Of a DNA stretch of 64,000 bases, positions 11,671 through 27,197 are shown piece by piece; within the stretch, counting starts at the first letter, position 1; each line of letters begins with the position of its first letter. The stretch is from the NCBI GenBank assembly GCA_017795105.1, contig CP051247.1:3080001-3144000 (forward strand), in the 5' to 3' direction. Under the pieces are notes generated by a model. The model saw only the letters and a list, made by a program, of their open reading frames with translations. It was not told the DNA's origin and searched no databases. Both the position numbers and the translations under genes were made by a program. The DNA comes from Planctomycetaceae bacterium. GTDB lineage: Bacteria; Planctomycetota; Planctomycetia; Planctomycetales; Planctomycetaceae.

Positions 11671-11794
11671 CGCCTGCTCCCTGGCTTATCCCGTTATCCC
11701 GCCCATGTCGTTCACTGCCGCATCCGCCCCCCGACGTCCACTGCAGTGGTGTTATCTGTTTGACTCACTCTGAAGTGACTTCTTCACTTCGTAT

Positions 11795-11918
11795 CCCCTC
11801 GCCCCCTTGGGGAGAGGGTCAGGGTGAGGGGAAATGCGGGTTCCATGCTTCACGAGCCGTTTGTTCCTGCTCGAATGGAACATCGCTGGTTGTCCGCCCT
11901 CTCATCCGCCCTTCGGGT
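11795..11918 (+). repeat. Interspersed repeat family B, copy 1
   Basis: A roughly 124-bp element starting CCCCTCGCCCCC and containing GGAGAGGGTCAGGGTGAGG, then AAATGCGGGT, then ATCGCTGGTTG, ending CTCATCCGCC. The same ordered blocks recur at 57896-58016, and a shorter diverged copy lies at 36511-36570. It lies between the YhaO-like and YhaN-like genes. Confidence 0.8.
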
Positions 11919-11936
11919 ACCGGTTGAGGCACCCCG

Positions 11937-13169
11937 TTAACTGGCTTTCTTCTGTTCTTTCAGTGCCCGCAGGCCCAGTTCAGCGGCCCGGTGACATATT
12001 TCTCTGGAATCGATCTGCCGACGCAATTCGTCAAACGGCAGAGTCGTTCGCCCTTTGGATGTTTCGTAAACGTGAGACTGTCCGGCTTCGGCGGCGACCT
12101 GTTCGCTCACGAGCCGCAGGAGTTCGTCTTCAATCGCTTCTTCAGTCAGGTCTTCGCCATCGAGATGAACCCCGACCAGTTGCGGCACCACGGTTGCCTG
12201 ATGCAGCAGTGTGATGGAATCGAGTTTGTCGCCGAGTAGCGTCTGCATTTCCGTCGAGACTGTCTCGCTCGACCACTGAGCGACCGTCGAACCGGTCCCC
12301 CGCAGATACCAGTTCACGATGCCGATCTGCGTCGCGGCTGGAACACTTTCCAACGCCAGCAGTTCGCAGGCTTCATCGCAACGGGACAGCAGGGAATCGA
12401 GGGACTCGCCTTCGTGCAGATTGAGTTCCTGCTGCAGGAACAGCACGGGAGCGGTTGTCAGCGGTGTCAGCTCCACGGTTCCGTCGGCATCGATCCGGCA
12501 GAAGGTCGCCGAGCGTGTTCCCGGGAAGACCGGAGCCACGGCCTGCAATGAGCCGGGGGCGTGCAGCATGGTGTTTCGCACCCGCTGCGTGAATGGTGTC
12601 TCATGCCCGGAGGACAGCACCAGCGGACATGGGGCATGGTTCTCATCGACGAACGGATGCTCCGGCGTCACGTGCCCGAATGCGTTTCGCGTCACGCCGA
12701 TCGTAAGGCCGGAATGCTGCAGTCGCTCGTAGCCGGGCTGATCGACCGAAACGATTTCCAACTCCTGGTCGTTGTCTCCATTGGCAGCCGGCAGGACGAT
12801 GCGGCGGTGGCGGTTCTGCTCCAGAATTTCAAGATCTTCCGGACAGCATCGAGCCGCCATGAGACTGTGAATCTGATCGGGGCGAGGTCCGCAATAGACG
12901 ACGGCGATTCCCTCTTCCAGCAGAGTTTCCACGGCATCGCGGAAGAGAGCGGCTCCCCGGATGGTCGGATCGCCATCGAACAGAGACCCGGTCAGCAGAA
13001 CAGCCTCGACTTCGCGTTCGAGTGCGGCTTCGACCAGCGCTTCAAAAGCGGCCAGCGGCGCATCGCGAAGGAGGTCCTGATGGGCGTCGCTCTGTCCCGG
13101 CAGACCGCGCAGCACTCCATCCAGATGAAGATGCCCCGCTATAAGCAGACGTCGGGCCGAGGCGTGCAT
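11937..13169 (-). CDS. YhaO-like metallophosphoesterase, apparently inactive
   Basis: A 410-aa protein whose layout follows the YhaO/SbcD calcineurin-like nuclease subunit, and which lies just upstream of the YhaN-like ATPase. The metal-binding motifs are degraded: the usual ADLHLD reads AGHLHLD (residues 11-17), the GDLFDG motif reads GSLFDGD, the GNHD motif is GPRPD, and no GHxH is visible near the C-terminal half (APGSLQAV at the expected place). Surrounding positions are conserved, so this is a family member without catalytic metals, not a wrong call. ATG 13169 is preceded by AGGAAAGGA; a TTG-start frame from 13262 is less likely. It probably acts as a structural or DNA-positioning partner of the ATPase. 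Confidence 0.78.
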   Translation of the reverse strand: MHASARRLLIAGHLHLDGVLRGLPGQSDAHQDLLRDAPLAAFEALVEAALEREVEAVLLTGSLFDGDPTIRGAALFRDAVETLLEEGIAVVYCGPRPDQIHSLMAARCCPEDLEILEQNRHRRIVLPAANGDNDQELEIVSVDQPGYERLQHSGLTIGVTRNAFGHVTPEHPFVDENHAPCPLVLSSGHETPFTQRVRNTMLHAPGSLQAVAPVFPGTRSATFCRIDADGTVELTPLTTAPVLFLQQELNLHEGESLDSLLSRCDEACELLALESVPAATQIGIVNWYLRGTGSTVAQWSSETVSTEMQTLLGDKLDSITLLHQATVVPQLVGVHLDGEDLTEEAIEDELLRLVSEQVAAEAGQSHVYETSKGRTTLPFDELRRQIDSREICHRAAELGLRALKEQKKAS

Positions 13170-13310
13170 ATCGGAGTCCTTTCCTGATACGCCAGTAACG
13201 TAAAATTGATCCAGTGATTCGCGAACAGCCGTGGAATCTAACAGGTTCCGGCGATCTCGCAAAGATCACTTTGTATTTCTTGCAAATTGACCGGAAACGG
13301 AACACTCCTG

Positions 13311-14099
13311 TCAAAAAGTGACCGGAATTCGCAGCCCGTCGTACGCCAGCGCGACCCCATCCGGCAGCTCGGCGGAGACTTTTTCATGGTCGATATCGTG
13401 AGCGATGTGCGTGAGATACGTCTGTCGCGGCTGGATGCGGTCCCGGACTTCGATGGCCTGAGCGATGTTGAAGTGCGTCGGATGCTCCCGGTAACGCAGA
13501 GCATCGATAATGAGCACATCCAGATTCTGCAGTCGCGGCCAGGTCTCTTCCGGAATCTCGCTGACGTCCGTGCAGTACGCCACGCTGCCGAAGCGATAGC
13601 CCAGAATCGGAAGCCTGCCATGCAGCAGTCGCAGCGGCTGGACGTGGGCTCCGAGCAGCGAAAACGGATCGGTCGTGGCTCGGATCAGTTCGAATCGCGG
13701 AATCGCCCCCCGGCGTCCTCCCGGCGGGAGCGGCTGAAAGGCGTAACTGTAGGCGGCTCGCAGTTGCTGTTCGACGATTTCCTCGCAGTAAAGCGGGATT
13801 TCTTTGTCGAGCACATGCCCGAACTGCCGCAGGTCGTCCAGCCCGAAGATGTGGTCCGCATGACAATGCGTGAACACCGTGGCATGCACCAGATCGACCT
13901 GTTCGCGGATCAGCTGGATCCGCAGCTCCGGCGTAGTGTCGACGAGAATATTCCCCTCGGGCGCTTGCACGAGGATACTGCTTCTTGTTCTGGTATTACG
14001 AGGATCGGTCGACTTGCAAACCGGGCAGCGGCAGCCGACGAGCGGCACGCCGTGACTGGTTCCGGAACCAAGAACGATGATTTCACCGGGTGTGGACAT
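13311..14099 (-). CDS. MBL-fold metallohydrolase, PhnP-like
   Basis: A 262-aa metallo-beta-lactamase-fold enzyme. The N-terminal GSGTSHGVPLVGC followed by CRCPVC (Cys23, 25, 28) is the zinc-finger-like insertion of PhnP. The metal motif HCHADH is at residues 78-83, with further ligands in AYCTDVSEIP and the C-terminal LTHIAHDIDH. PhnP cleaves phosphoribosyl cyclic phosphate; without phn genes nearby, a related cyclic phosphodiester (or a tRNase Z- or RNA-related role) is equally possible. The gene is divergent from the M24-like gene and lies 141 bp upstream of the YhaO-like gene, so the three minus-strand genes may form one unit. Confidence 0.88.
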   Translation of the reverse strand: MSTPGEIIVLGSGTSHGVPLVGCRCPVCKSTDPRNTRTRSSILVQAPEGNILVDTTPELRIQLIREQVDLVHATVFTHCHADHIFGLDDLRQFGHVLDKEIPLYCEEIVEQQLRAAYSYAFQPLPPGGRRGAIPRFELIRATTDPFSLLGAHVQPLRLLHGRLPILGYRFGSVAYCTDVSEIPEETWPRLQNLDVLIIDALRYREHPTHFNIAQAIEVRDRIQPRQTYLTHIAHDIDHEKVSAELPDGVALAYDGLRIPVTF

Positions 14100-14198
14100 A
14101 ACTCTACTGACTCTGCGGGTTCTAATCTCTTCCCAGCTGATCTGGGCTTAGCGTGCGATCACTCTATCTTTTGCGATGAACCGGGAACACCCTTGAAC

Positions 14199-15356
14199 AT
14201 GATGGACGAGGAATTTGACAGGCGACTGGCGGCTCATCAGATCGATCCCCGCCGTTATGCCGAGGTCGAGCGCAATTTCAACAGCGTCCTCGAACTGCTG
14301 CAGGAAACCCGTTACGACGGCCTGTTGCTGACTCATCCGGAGAACTTCGCCTGGTTCACGGCGGGCAGCCATCCTCACTTCGGCCAGCAGTACACATTTC
14401 CCGGGGCGGCGATCTTCGTCACTTCCCGGGGACGAGTGATCCTGACCACCGACTCGGTTTCGCCGCAGCTCTTCGAACACGAACTCAACGGCCTCGGATT
14501 CCAGCTGAAAGAGCGTTTGTGGACGGAAGATCTTCCCAGTCTCGTCGATGAGATTACCCGCGGCCGAGCCGTAATGAGCGACTCCGGCTTCAGCCGCACG
14601 CGCGGCATGCCCGAACAGGTGCAGCGACTTCGACTCGACCACAGCGAGTACACGCGGGAGCGTCTGCAACAACTCGGCCTCGACCTGACCAGCATCGTTG
14701 AACGCCTGCTCCATACGGTGACACCCGGAATGACCGAACGGGAAGTCGCGGTCCGGCTGAATGTCGATCTGCAGGCTCGCGGACTGACTCCGCAGCGAGT
14801 TCAGGTCTATGCCGATGACGCACAACTGCAGTACCCCGGCTGGACTGCCGGGGAGACCACGATTCTGAACCGCTGTGTGTTACAGGTCATCGCGAGCCGC
14901 GATGGTCTCAGCTACGCCGTCTCGCGAAGTGTCGACTTCGCGGAACCGGAGGCCGAACTTCGAGAAAACCGCGAGCGAGCCCAGCACCTTCTCGCCACCG
15001 CTGCGACGGCCCTGAACAGTTGCGAAACCACCTTGCAATTGTGGAACTCGATCGAAAAAGCCGCACGGACACTCGGTATGGATGAAGACTGGCGGAGAAG
15101 CGAGTTCGCGATCGAACTCGGCTACCGATGCCCGGAACGCGTCCTGCTGCCGGGCGGGGAAACTGATTTGAGAGAACACAGCCACTGGTTCTGGCAGCTT
15201 CGACTCGGCGGAGCTATCGTCGGCCAGACGCTCGTCCGCACTTCCGGCGACAGGGCGGCAGCGATTCTTTCCGAAGACTGGCCACGCAGACCAGCAACGA
15301 TTGGAGACCAGACCATCGAGATCCCCGATGTTCTCCAGGCAGGCGAGGACGCATGA
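14199..15356 (+). CDS. M24 (Xaa-Pro peptidase)-like protein lacking metal ligands
   Basis: A 385-aa protein with the two-domain plan of the creatinase/prolidase family: an N-terminal creatinase-like domain (RYDGLLLTHPENFAWFTAGS, then VILTTDSVSPQLFEHE) and a C-terminal pita-bread-like domain beginning near TPGMTEREVAVRLN. In active M24 enzymes five ligands (D, D, H, E, E) are found; here the first ligand region reads ADDAQLQYPGWTAGE with no GxxYxGYxSDxTRT match, and the late His/Glu motifs are not evident. It is therefore probably a non-peptidase member. Two ATGs in a row (14199, 14202) are possible starts; the frame stays open upstream but only as antisense of the MBL gene. Its stop overlaps the start of the next gene (ATGA). 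Confidence 0.78.
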   Translation: MMDEEFDRRLAAHQIDPRRYAEVERNFNSVLELLQETRYDGLLLTHPENFAWFTAGSHPHFGQQYTFPGAAIFVTSRGRVILTTDSVSPQLFEHELNGLGFQLKERLWTEDLPSLVDEITRGRAVMSDSGFSRTRGMPEQVQRLRLDHSEYTRERLQQLGLDLTSIVERLLHTVTPGMTEREVAVRLNVDLQARGLTPQRVQVYADDAQLQYPGWTAGETTILNRCVLQVIASRDGLSYAVSRSVDFAEPEAELRENRERAQHLLATAATALNSCETTLQLWNSIEKAARTLGMDEDWRRSEFAIELGYRCPERVLLPGGETDLREHSHWFWQLRLGGAIVGQTLVRTSGDRAAAILSEDWPRRPATIGDQTIEIPDVLQAGEDA

Positions 15357-16594
15357 TGTCGGCGCTGGATACGCTGGCGTTCGTCTCGCTGCCTGCCTGG
15401 CCGGTGGTTTCTCCGGAATCGTCGGGCATCTTCGGTGGCACGGAAACCCGAGCCGTGACGCTTGCGCGGGGGCTGGCGAGCCGTTCGAGCTTCGACGTTC
15501 GCTTTCTCGTGCGTCACCCGGATCTGACTCAACCGCAGTCGATCGACGGTATCACCTTCGAGCCGTGGAGGGATCCGGTGACCGAACGAAATGCCCGGGT
15601 GGCGGAAGCGATCAAGTCGAAACGCTGGCCCCCCACCCTGCTCCGGGACGCGGCGGCGATTCTTCTGCAGCGGGCCTTCCAGCCGAAAGGGAACACGCCG
15701 CTGCGAATCGATCCGGTGTTGCAGAACACGACAGCCAATCTCTTCTGCGTCTTCGGCGTTCACTCGGCTGCCGCGAAAGTGATCTACAACGCCCACCAGA
15801 CGCATCGAAAAGCAGTCCTGTTCCTAGGCTCCGATGCTGATGTCGATCCGCAATATGCCACGCCCGAATCCTTTCGAACCCGATACGGAGAACGCAGCCA
15901 CGTCTGCCGGTGGGTGCTTGAGAACGCCGACGCGGTCATTGTGCAGAACGAGAAACAGCTGCAATCACTGAAGACGCATTTTCACCGCGATGGGCATCTG
16001 CTGCGGAACCCAATCGATGTGGCGGAATGGAATTATCGCCTGGAAAATGCGACTGGCCCGGAGCTGAAGTCCGACCGTTACGTCCTGTGGATCGGGCGAG
16101 CCGATGACTTTCACAAGCGGGCCGATATCGCTCTCGATATCGCGAAGAGGCTTCCCGAGATCAACTTCGTGATGATCCTGAATCCGCAGCATCCGGATGT
16201 CGAGCATCGCGTCCGGGAACAGTGCCCCGCGAATCTGCAGATCATCGACCATGTGCCATTCGCCGAGATGCCCGCTCTGTATCGCAACGCGGCTCTGCTG
16301 CTGAATACGTCCAGCAGTCAGCACGAAGGACTGCCGAACACGTTTCTGCAGGCCGGGGCGAGCCGGGTGCCGATTGTTTCGCTGGAAGTCGATGCCGGGT
16401 ATCTATCGACATCGGGCGGCGGGTTGGTCGGCACGGGAGTTGTGCGACAAACCATCGAAGCAGTTCAACATCTGTGGACATCGCCCGAAGAGGCCGAGAA
16501 ATACGCTCAGGCCGGATACGATTTCGTGACCCGCCATCACGATCTGTCCGTTGTTATCGAACAGCTCGTTGATATTCTCAATCGCCTCGACTGA
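15353..16594 (+). CDS. Family 4-type glycosyltransferase
   Basis: A 413-aa GT-B-fold glycosyltransferase. The N-terminal part contains GIFGGTETRAVTLARGLASR, the acceptor-side glycine motif of GT4 enzymes. The C-terminal GT1 domain starts near YVLWIGRADDFHKRADIALD and has the donor-site segment SSSQHEGLPNTFLQAGASR, in which E-x7-E is represented by EGLPNTFLQA. There is no signal or membrane segment, so it is cytoplasmic and would use a nucleotide sugar. It starts within the stop codon of the M24-like gene (ATGA overlap), implying translational coupling. It ends directly against the minus-strand sulfatase gene with no intergenic base. Confidence 0.88.
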   Translation: MMSALDTLAFVSLPAWPVVSPESSGIFGGTETRAVTLARGLASRSSFDVRFLVRHPDLTQPQSIDGITFEPWRDPVTERNARVAEAIKSKRWPPTLLRDAAAILLQRAFQPKGNTPLRIDPVLQNTTANLFCVFGVHSAAAKVIYNAHQTHRKAVLFLGSDADVDPQYATPESFRTRYGERSHVCRWVLENADAVIVQNEKQLQSLKTHFHRDGHLLRNPIDVAEWNYRLENATGPELKSDRYVLWIGRADDFHKRADIALDIAKRLPEINFVMILNPQHPDVEHRVREQCPANLQIIDHVPFAEMPALYRNAALLLNTSSSQHEGLPNTFLQAGASRVPIVSLEVDAGYLSTSGGGLVGTGVVRQTIEAVQHLWTSPEEAEKYAQAGYDFVTRHHDLSVVIEQLVDILNRLD

Positions 16595-17929
16595 TCACGG
16601 CTGTCGAGTCCGATCTTTCTCGATGCTTTTGGTCCACTCCTCAAGCTGACGCTGCATCTGTCGATAGCGTTCCGGCTGGCGGGCGGAAACGTCGTTCGTC
16701 TCTCCGGGATCGTCGAGAAGATTGTAGAGCACGGGACGCTCAGTCGAATCGCCCTTGAGTTCGTTGCGACTGACAAAGGGACGAACCAGCTTCCAGGAGC
16801 CGTCCCGCATCGCTGCATTGTGCGAGTAATTCGGCACGCCGCGATTCCACTGCCAGTACCGAACTGGTTCGGGCTGGTCGTCTCCGTTAAGCACGCCCGC
16901 GAAGCTGACGCCATCGAGCGGATTCTTCGACTCGTACGTAATCCCGCACAGATCGATCAGCGTTGGCATCAGATCGGCGAAGTGCACGAGCCGGGACTGC
17001 TCGCCGGCGTCCCATTGTCCGCTCCACCGCATCAGCAGCGGCACGCGAATTCCCCCTTCATAGATTTCGTACTTGGTTCCGCGCAGATCACGATTGAACC
17101 GTTCCCCGGTGAGAGGATCGGGACCGTTGTCGCTGGCGAACAGGACGATCGTCTTTTCCGCGAGCTGGAGCCGATCGAGTTCATCGAGCAGTTCGCCGAT
17201 GCCGCGATCCATGATTTCGATCATCGCGTAGATCGTTGCGGTCTTCGTCGGCAGTCCTTTCCGCTCGTAACTCGCCACGAGATCTTCCGGAGCCTGCAGC
17301 GGGCGATGCGGTGCATAGTGAGCCAGATGCAGAAAGAACGGACGGTCCTGATTCCGCCGGACAAAATTCACGGCTCGTTCGGAAAGATCATCGGTCAGGT
17401 AGCCATCGTCGACCTCGACCATCTCGCCGTTCACGTCGAGCGAGTAGTTGAAGTAGCGAAGATCGACCGAGCCGCCGAAACCTTCAAACTCGTCGAAGCC
17501 CCGTTTCAGCGGGTGATACTCGGGACGGGAGCCGCAGTGCCACTTCCCGATCAGACCGGTCCGGTAGCCGTGCTCGCGAAAGACATCGGCGATCGTCACC
17601 TCATCCAGATACAGGCTCGTCAGCTCCGGATACTTGTTCATATTCAGACTGACGACCCCGGTCCGCTGCGGATACCGCCCAGTCAGCAGACACGCCCGAG
17701 CGGGGGCACAGACCGCCGATCCACTGTAGGCCTGTGTGAACTGCACGCTGGTGGCGGCCAGCTGATCGAGCCGCGGCGTGCGGCTGAGACCGCCGTTCAC
17801 CGAACTGAAATCGCCGGGAGCGAGATCATCGGCAAGGATGAGAATTACATTCGGCCGCTCTTCGGCAGAAGCGGACATAGTGAACACGAGCAACAGAGCG
17901 ACGAGCGGAAACGCTATCAGTCGAAACAT
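16595..17929 (-). CDS. Secreted sulfatase (formylglycine type)
   Basis: A 444-aa type I sulfatase hydrolysing sulfate esters, typical of planctomycetes that degrade sulfated polysaccharides. Residues 1-22 are a Sec signal peptide (LIAFPLVALLLVFTMSASAEE). The metal-binding DD is at residues 34-35 in LILADDLAPGD. The modification motif C-x-P-x-R is Cys74-A-P-A-R78, followed by LLTGRYPQRTG; Cys74 must become formylglycine in trans, and no maturase gene is in the window. The FASDNGPD motif holds the later metal ligands. Substrate unknown. The stop codon abuts that of the convergent glycosyltransferase gene. Confidence 0.95.
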   Translation of the reverse strand: MFRLIAFPLVALLLVFTMSASAEERPNVILILADDLAPGDFSSVNGGLSRTPRLDQLAATSVQFTQAYSGSAVCAPARACLLTGRYPQRTGVVSLNMNKYPELTSLYLDEVTIADVFREHGYRTGLIGKWHCGSRPEYHPLKRGFDEFEGFGGSVDLRYFNYSLDVNGEMVEVDDGYLTDDLSERAVNFVRRNQDRPFFLHLAHYAPHRPLQAPEDLVASYERKGLPTKTATIYAMIEIMDRGIGELLDELDRLQLAEKTIVLFASDNGPDPLTGERFNRDLRGTKYEIYEGGIRVPLLMRWSGQWDAGEQSRLVHFADLMPTLIDLCGITYESKNPLDGVSFAGVLNGDDQPEPVRYWQWNRGVPNYSHNAAMRDGSWKLVRPFVSRNELKGDSTERPVLYNLLDDPGETNDVSARQPERYRQMQRQLEEWTKSIEKDRTRQP

Positions 17930-18135
17930 CGGGCCTCCCGGAAGTGTCGGAGCAGAAACGCATCAGCGAGTGTAGATCGATCGACTGTTCACCGCCACCG
18001 GGAGCGGCACCTCTACCGGCGGGCGTTGCCTTGCCACTGTGGAGACATATAATCCTCGGAGGTATCGGGAGAGCGGCGATGCTGGGATTCGCCTCGCGAC
18101 AATCCAGCAGTACGGGCGGAATCAGACGTTCGTAA

Positions 18136-18178
18136 GGGGCATGCTTGCCCTGCTTTGCTATGCCGGCATGGCACCCCC
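18136..18178. repeat. Palindromic element resembling family F
   Basis: GGGGCATGC... on the left and ...GCATGGCACCCC on the right form an imperfect inverted repeat just upstream of the uvrA start. It resembles the GGGTGCCATGCCCACGC elements at 43906 and 52382, but with a different centre. Membership is tentative. Confidence 0.45.
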
Positions 18179-18254
18179 AAAATCAGGCAGACTTACGTTT
18201 TCAGAGTGCGGCGGCAGCGGAAGAGATCGACAGGGAGAGGATTCCACAGTTTCT

Positions 18255-24620
<6,366 letters not shown>

Positions 24621-24868
24621 AGCATTTTCCGACTTCCCGTGCCGTGGAGCTTAGAATTTGCGAAAGACCGATCCCGTCCGAACCCAAGCAAGCGTCCCCG
24701 TGTCCCGAAAAAGGGCCCGTTTCGCCAAATCGGAGTCATGCGAGGCGGCTCGGGCATCCGAAAAAGACAGGAGAGATTGACCGATTCTGACGGCTCGCAA
24801 GAATAGCAGAGCGAGGGAATCCAAGCCCTTGCAAAGCCCACGAAACGGTCGCTATGATGCGACACCAC

Positions 24869-24962
<94 letters not shown>

Positions 24963-24967
24963 CGAAG

Positions 24968-25020
24968 AACCGCCTTCCGCAAGTTGTTGGAAAACAACGC
25001 TTTGCGGAAGGCGGTTTTTT
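24968..25020 (+). terminator. Strong terminator after tRNA-Ser
   Basis: AACCGCCTTCCGCAA (24968-24982) pairs with TTGCGGAAGGCGGTT, with an inner GTTGTT/AACAAC stem, followed by a run of six T. A textbook rho-independent terminator 10 bp after the tRNA. Confidence 0.92.
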
Positions 25021-25078
25021 GTTTGCTGGGGATTGTGTGTGCCTTCGACTTTCGTCGTGTCAACTGGATTGAGAGACA

Positions 25079-27039
25079 GTGCAGCGATACTTCTACGCGG
25101 ACTCGATTGCCTCCTTTCTGGCGACCGATATCGATGGGATTGTGGGTAAGCTTGCACGTCAGAACGCATTTTCGTTGGATTTAACGCAGCGAGATGCCTG
25201 GATTGCGCAGATCGAGTTACTGAAGGATCTGCTCTCCGATTTTTCTCGTTCTGGCGAGATCTTCTTTGAGTATTCGATTCCGCGTCTCGGAAGACGTATC
25301 GACGTTGTCTTGCTGATCGAGCGCGTCGTTTTCGTGATCGAGTTCAAGGTCGGTGAAGCTTCGTTTCCTGCTCATGCAATCGACCAAGTTTGGGATTACG
25401 CGCTGGATCTCAAGAACTTCCACGAGGCAAGTCACGATCTCACGATTGCCCCGATCCTTGTTGCGACCCGGGCTCCCTCAGAGTCGCCGTGCCCTGCGAC
25501 TTCACCTCAAGATGACGGTGTGTTGGTTCCTTTGCGATGTAACTGCGAAACGCTGGCACCGGCAATCCGAGTTGTGCTTCAAGGCTTCACCCACGGCGAC
25601 CTTGTGAATGAGTGGAAGACCGCCCGTTATTCGCCAACTCCGACCATCATTGAGGCGGCTCAGGCACTCTACAGCGGGCACAATGTTGCAGAAATATCCC
25701 GCAGCGATGGCGACCTCGAATTGACCACGGAAAGCCTTGAGGCTGTGATCAAAGAGGCTCGCCTGAACCGCAAGAAATGTATTTGCTTTGTGACAGGGGT
25801 CCCGGGTGCCGGGAAAACGCTCGTCGGATTGAATATCGCCACCAAACATATCAACCACGAGGAGAAGTTACATAGTGTCTTTCTCTCGGGGAACGGGCCG
25901 CTCGTTTCTGTGATAAGAGAAGCTCTGACTCGTGACCAGCAGAGACGTGACCGCGAGGCGGGAAAGAAAACGATCAAGGAGCAGATTAAGTCGCGAGTGA
26001 AGATGTTCATCACTTTCGAGATGACTGCCTCGTCGATCGGTCTCGGCCTCCGATTGAACACGTCGCCATCTTCGATGAAGCTCAGCGGGCATGGGATCTC
26101 GACCGGACAGCGAATTTCATGCGGCAACGAAAGAACGTTTCGGAGTTCGACCAGTCGGAGCCCGAATTCTTGATCTCATGCCTTGATCGACACGAAGACT
26201 GGGCGGTCATAATCTGTCTTGTCGGTGGTGGGCAAGAGATCAACTTGGGTGAAGCGGGTATTCAGGAATGGGTCGATGCAATTTTACGATCCTTTCCCGA
26301 TTGGTACGCCTATATTTCCCCCCGGCTTACGGACTCGGAATACTCGTCTGGGATGGCTGTCCGGCAGCTTCGTGACCGCGGCAAGTGCGTTCTTAAAGAA
26401 GAACTTCACCTGACCGTCTCGATGAGATCATTCCGCGCGGAACAGCTTTCAGCGTTCGTTAAAAACTTGCTTGATCTTGACCTTCAACGAGCTCGTGAGC
26501 TGTACGCCTCGTTTCAGGATCGATATCCGATTGTTCTTACTCGCGACATCCAAAGAGCAAAAGAATGGATCCGCGCACATGCTCGCGGCGGGGAACGTTA
26601 CGGTGTGCTCGCATCATCCTCAGCCCAGCGATTGAAGCCATACGCGATCGACGTGAGAGTGAAGGTTGATCCGGTTCATTGGTTCCTCAACCCTAAAGAA
26701 GAAGATGTCCGATCCTCCTTTTACATGGAGGACGTCGCCACGGAGTTTCAGGTTCAAGGGCTAGAACTCGACTGGGCTTGCGTGACATGGGATGCGGACC
26801 TGCGAAAAGGTGACGACTCGTGGGCTCATTTTTCATTTCGGGGGAGGCGATGGACGCAGGTCCGGAAGCCAGAGAACCAAAGATATCTGAAGAATGCTTA
26901 CCGTGTCCTGCTGACACGAGCCCGACAGGGAATGGTCATTGTCGTTCCTCCTGGGGCCCCAAACGATCCGACTCGACGAGCCGAGTACTATGACCGGACG
27001 TACGAATATCTTGCAGACACAGGGCTCCCTATTCTGTAG
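25079..27039 (+). pseudogene. Frameshifted nuclease-helicase (DUF2075 family)
   Basis: Two overlapping frames, 25079-26173 and 26119-27039, encode the two halves of one protein. The N-terminal half carries a PD-(D/E)xK-like nuclease segment (RRIDVVLLIERVVFVIEFKVG) and Walker A GVPGAGKT of the DUF2075/Schlafen-like helicase family. Reading continues in another frame from about 26010 (HFRDDCLVDRSRPPIEHVAIFDEAQRAW in pieces, including the DEAQ Walker B box), then DFDQSEPEFLIS-like sequence, RHEDWAVIICLVGGGQEI and a C-terminal helicase motif (RVLLTRARQGMVI). The break is near 26003-26012. Adding 13 nt would make the total exactly 658 codons. Either a recent pseudogene, a programmed shift, or a sequencing error. 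Base composition looks lower in GC than neighbours, and the tRNA-Ser lies directly upstream, suggesting acquisition. Confidence 0.85.
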
Positions 27040-27197
27040 TGTCGTCCACGCCCGGTGCTGTTCGGCCCAATGAGACAACGTAAGCTCGACCGATGCGAAA
27101 GTGGTGCCTGCGGATGAAAAACGCCTGGCACGATGTTACTGTGCAGGAGGTCCGAACTGCGCTCGGCCAATGATCATCCTTGCGGGGAGTAACTCGG

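Noticed and set aside
13287..14198. N-terminal extension of the M24-like frame running over the MBL gene
   Set aside because: The first 300 codons are antisense to an intact MBL hydrolase; the creatinase-like sequence begins at the ATG pair at 14199.
18039..18254. Upstream start for uvrA
   Set aside because: The extra 72 residues have no UvrA similarity and cross a palindromic repeat; a ribosome site precedes the ATG at 18255.
26119..27039. Separate gene for the second half of the DUF2075 protein
   Set aside because: It begins inside conserved helicase sequence whose missing N-terminal part, including the DEAQ box, is readable directly upstream in the same frame; it is better explained by a frameshift.
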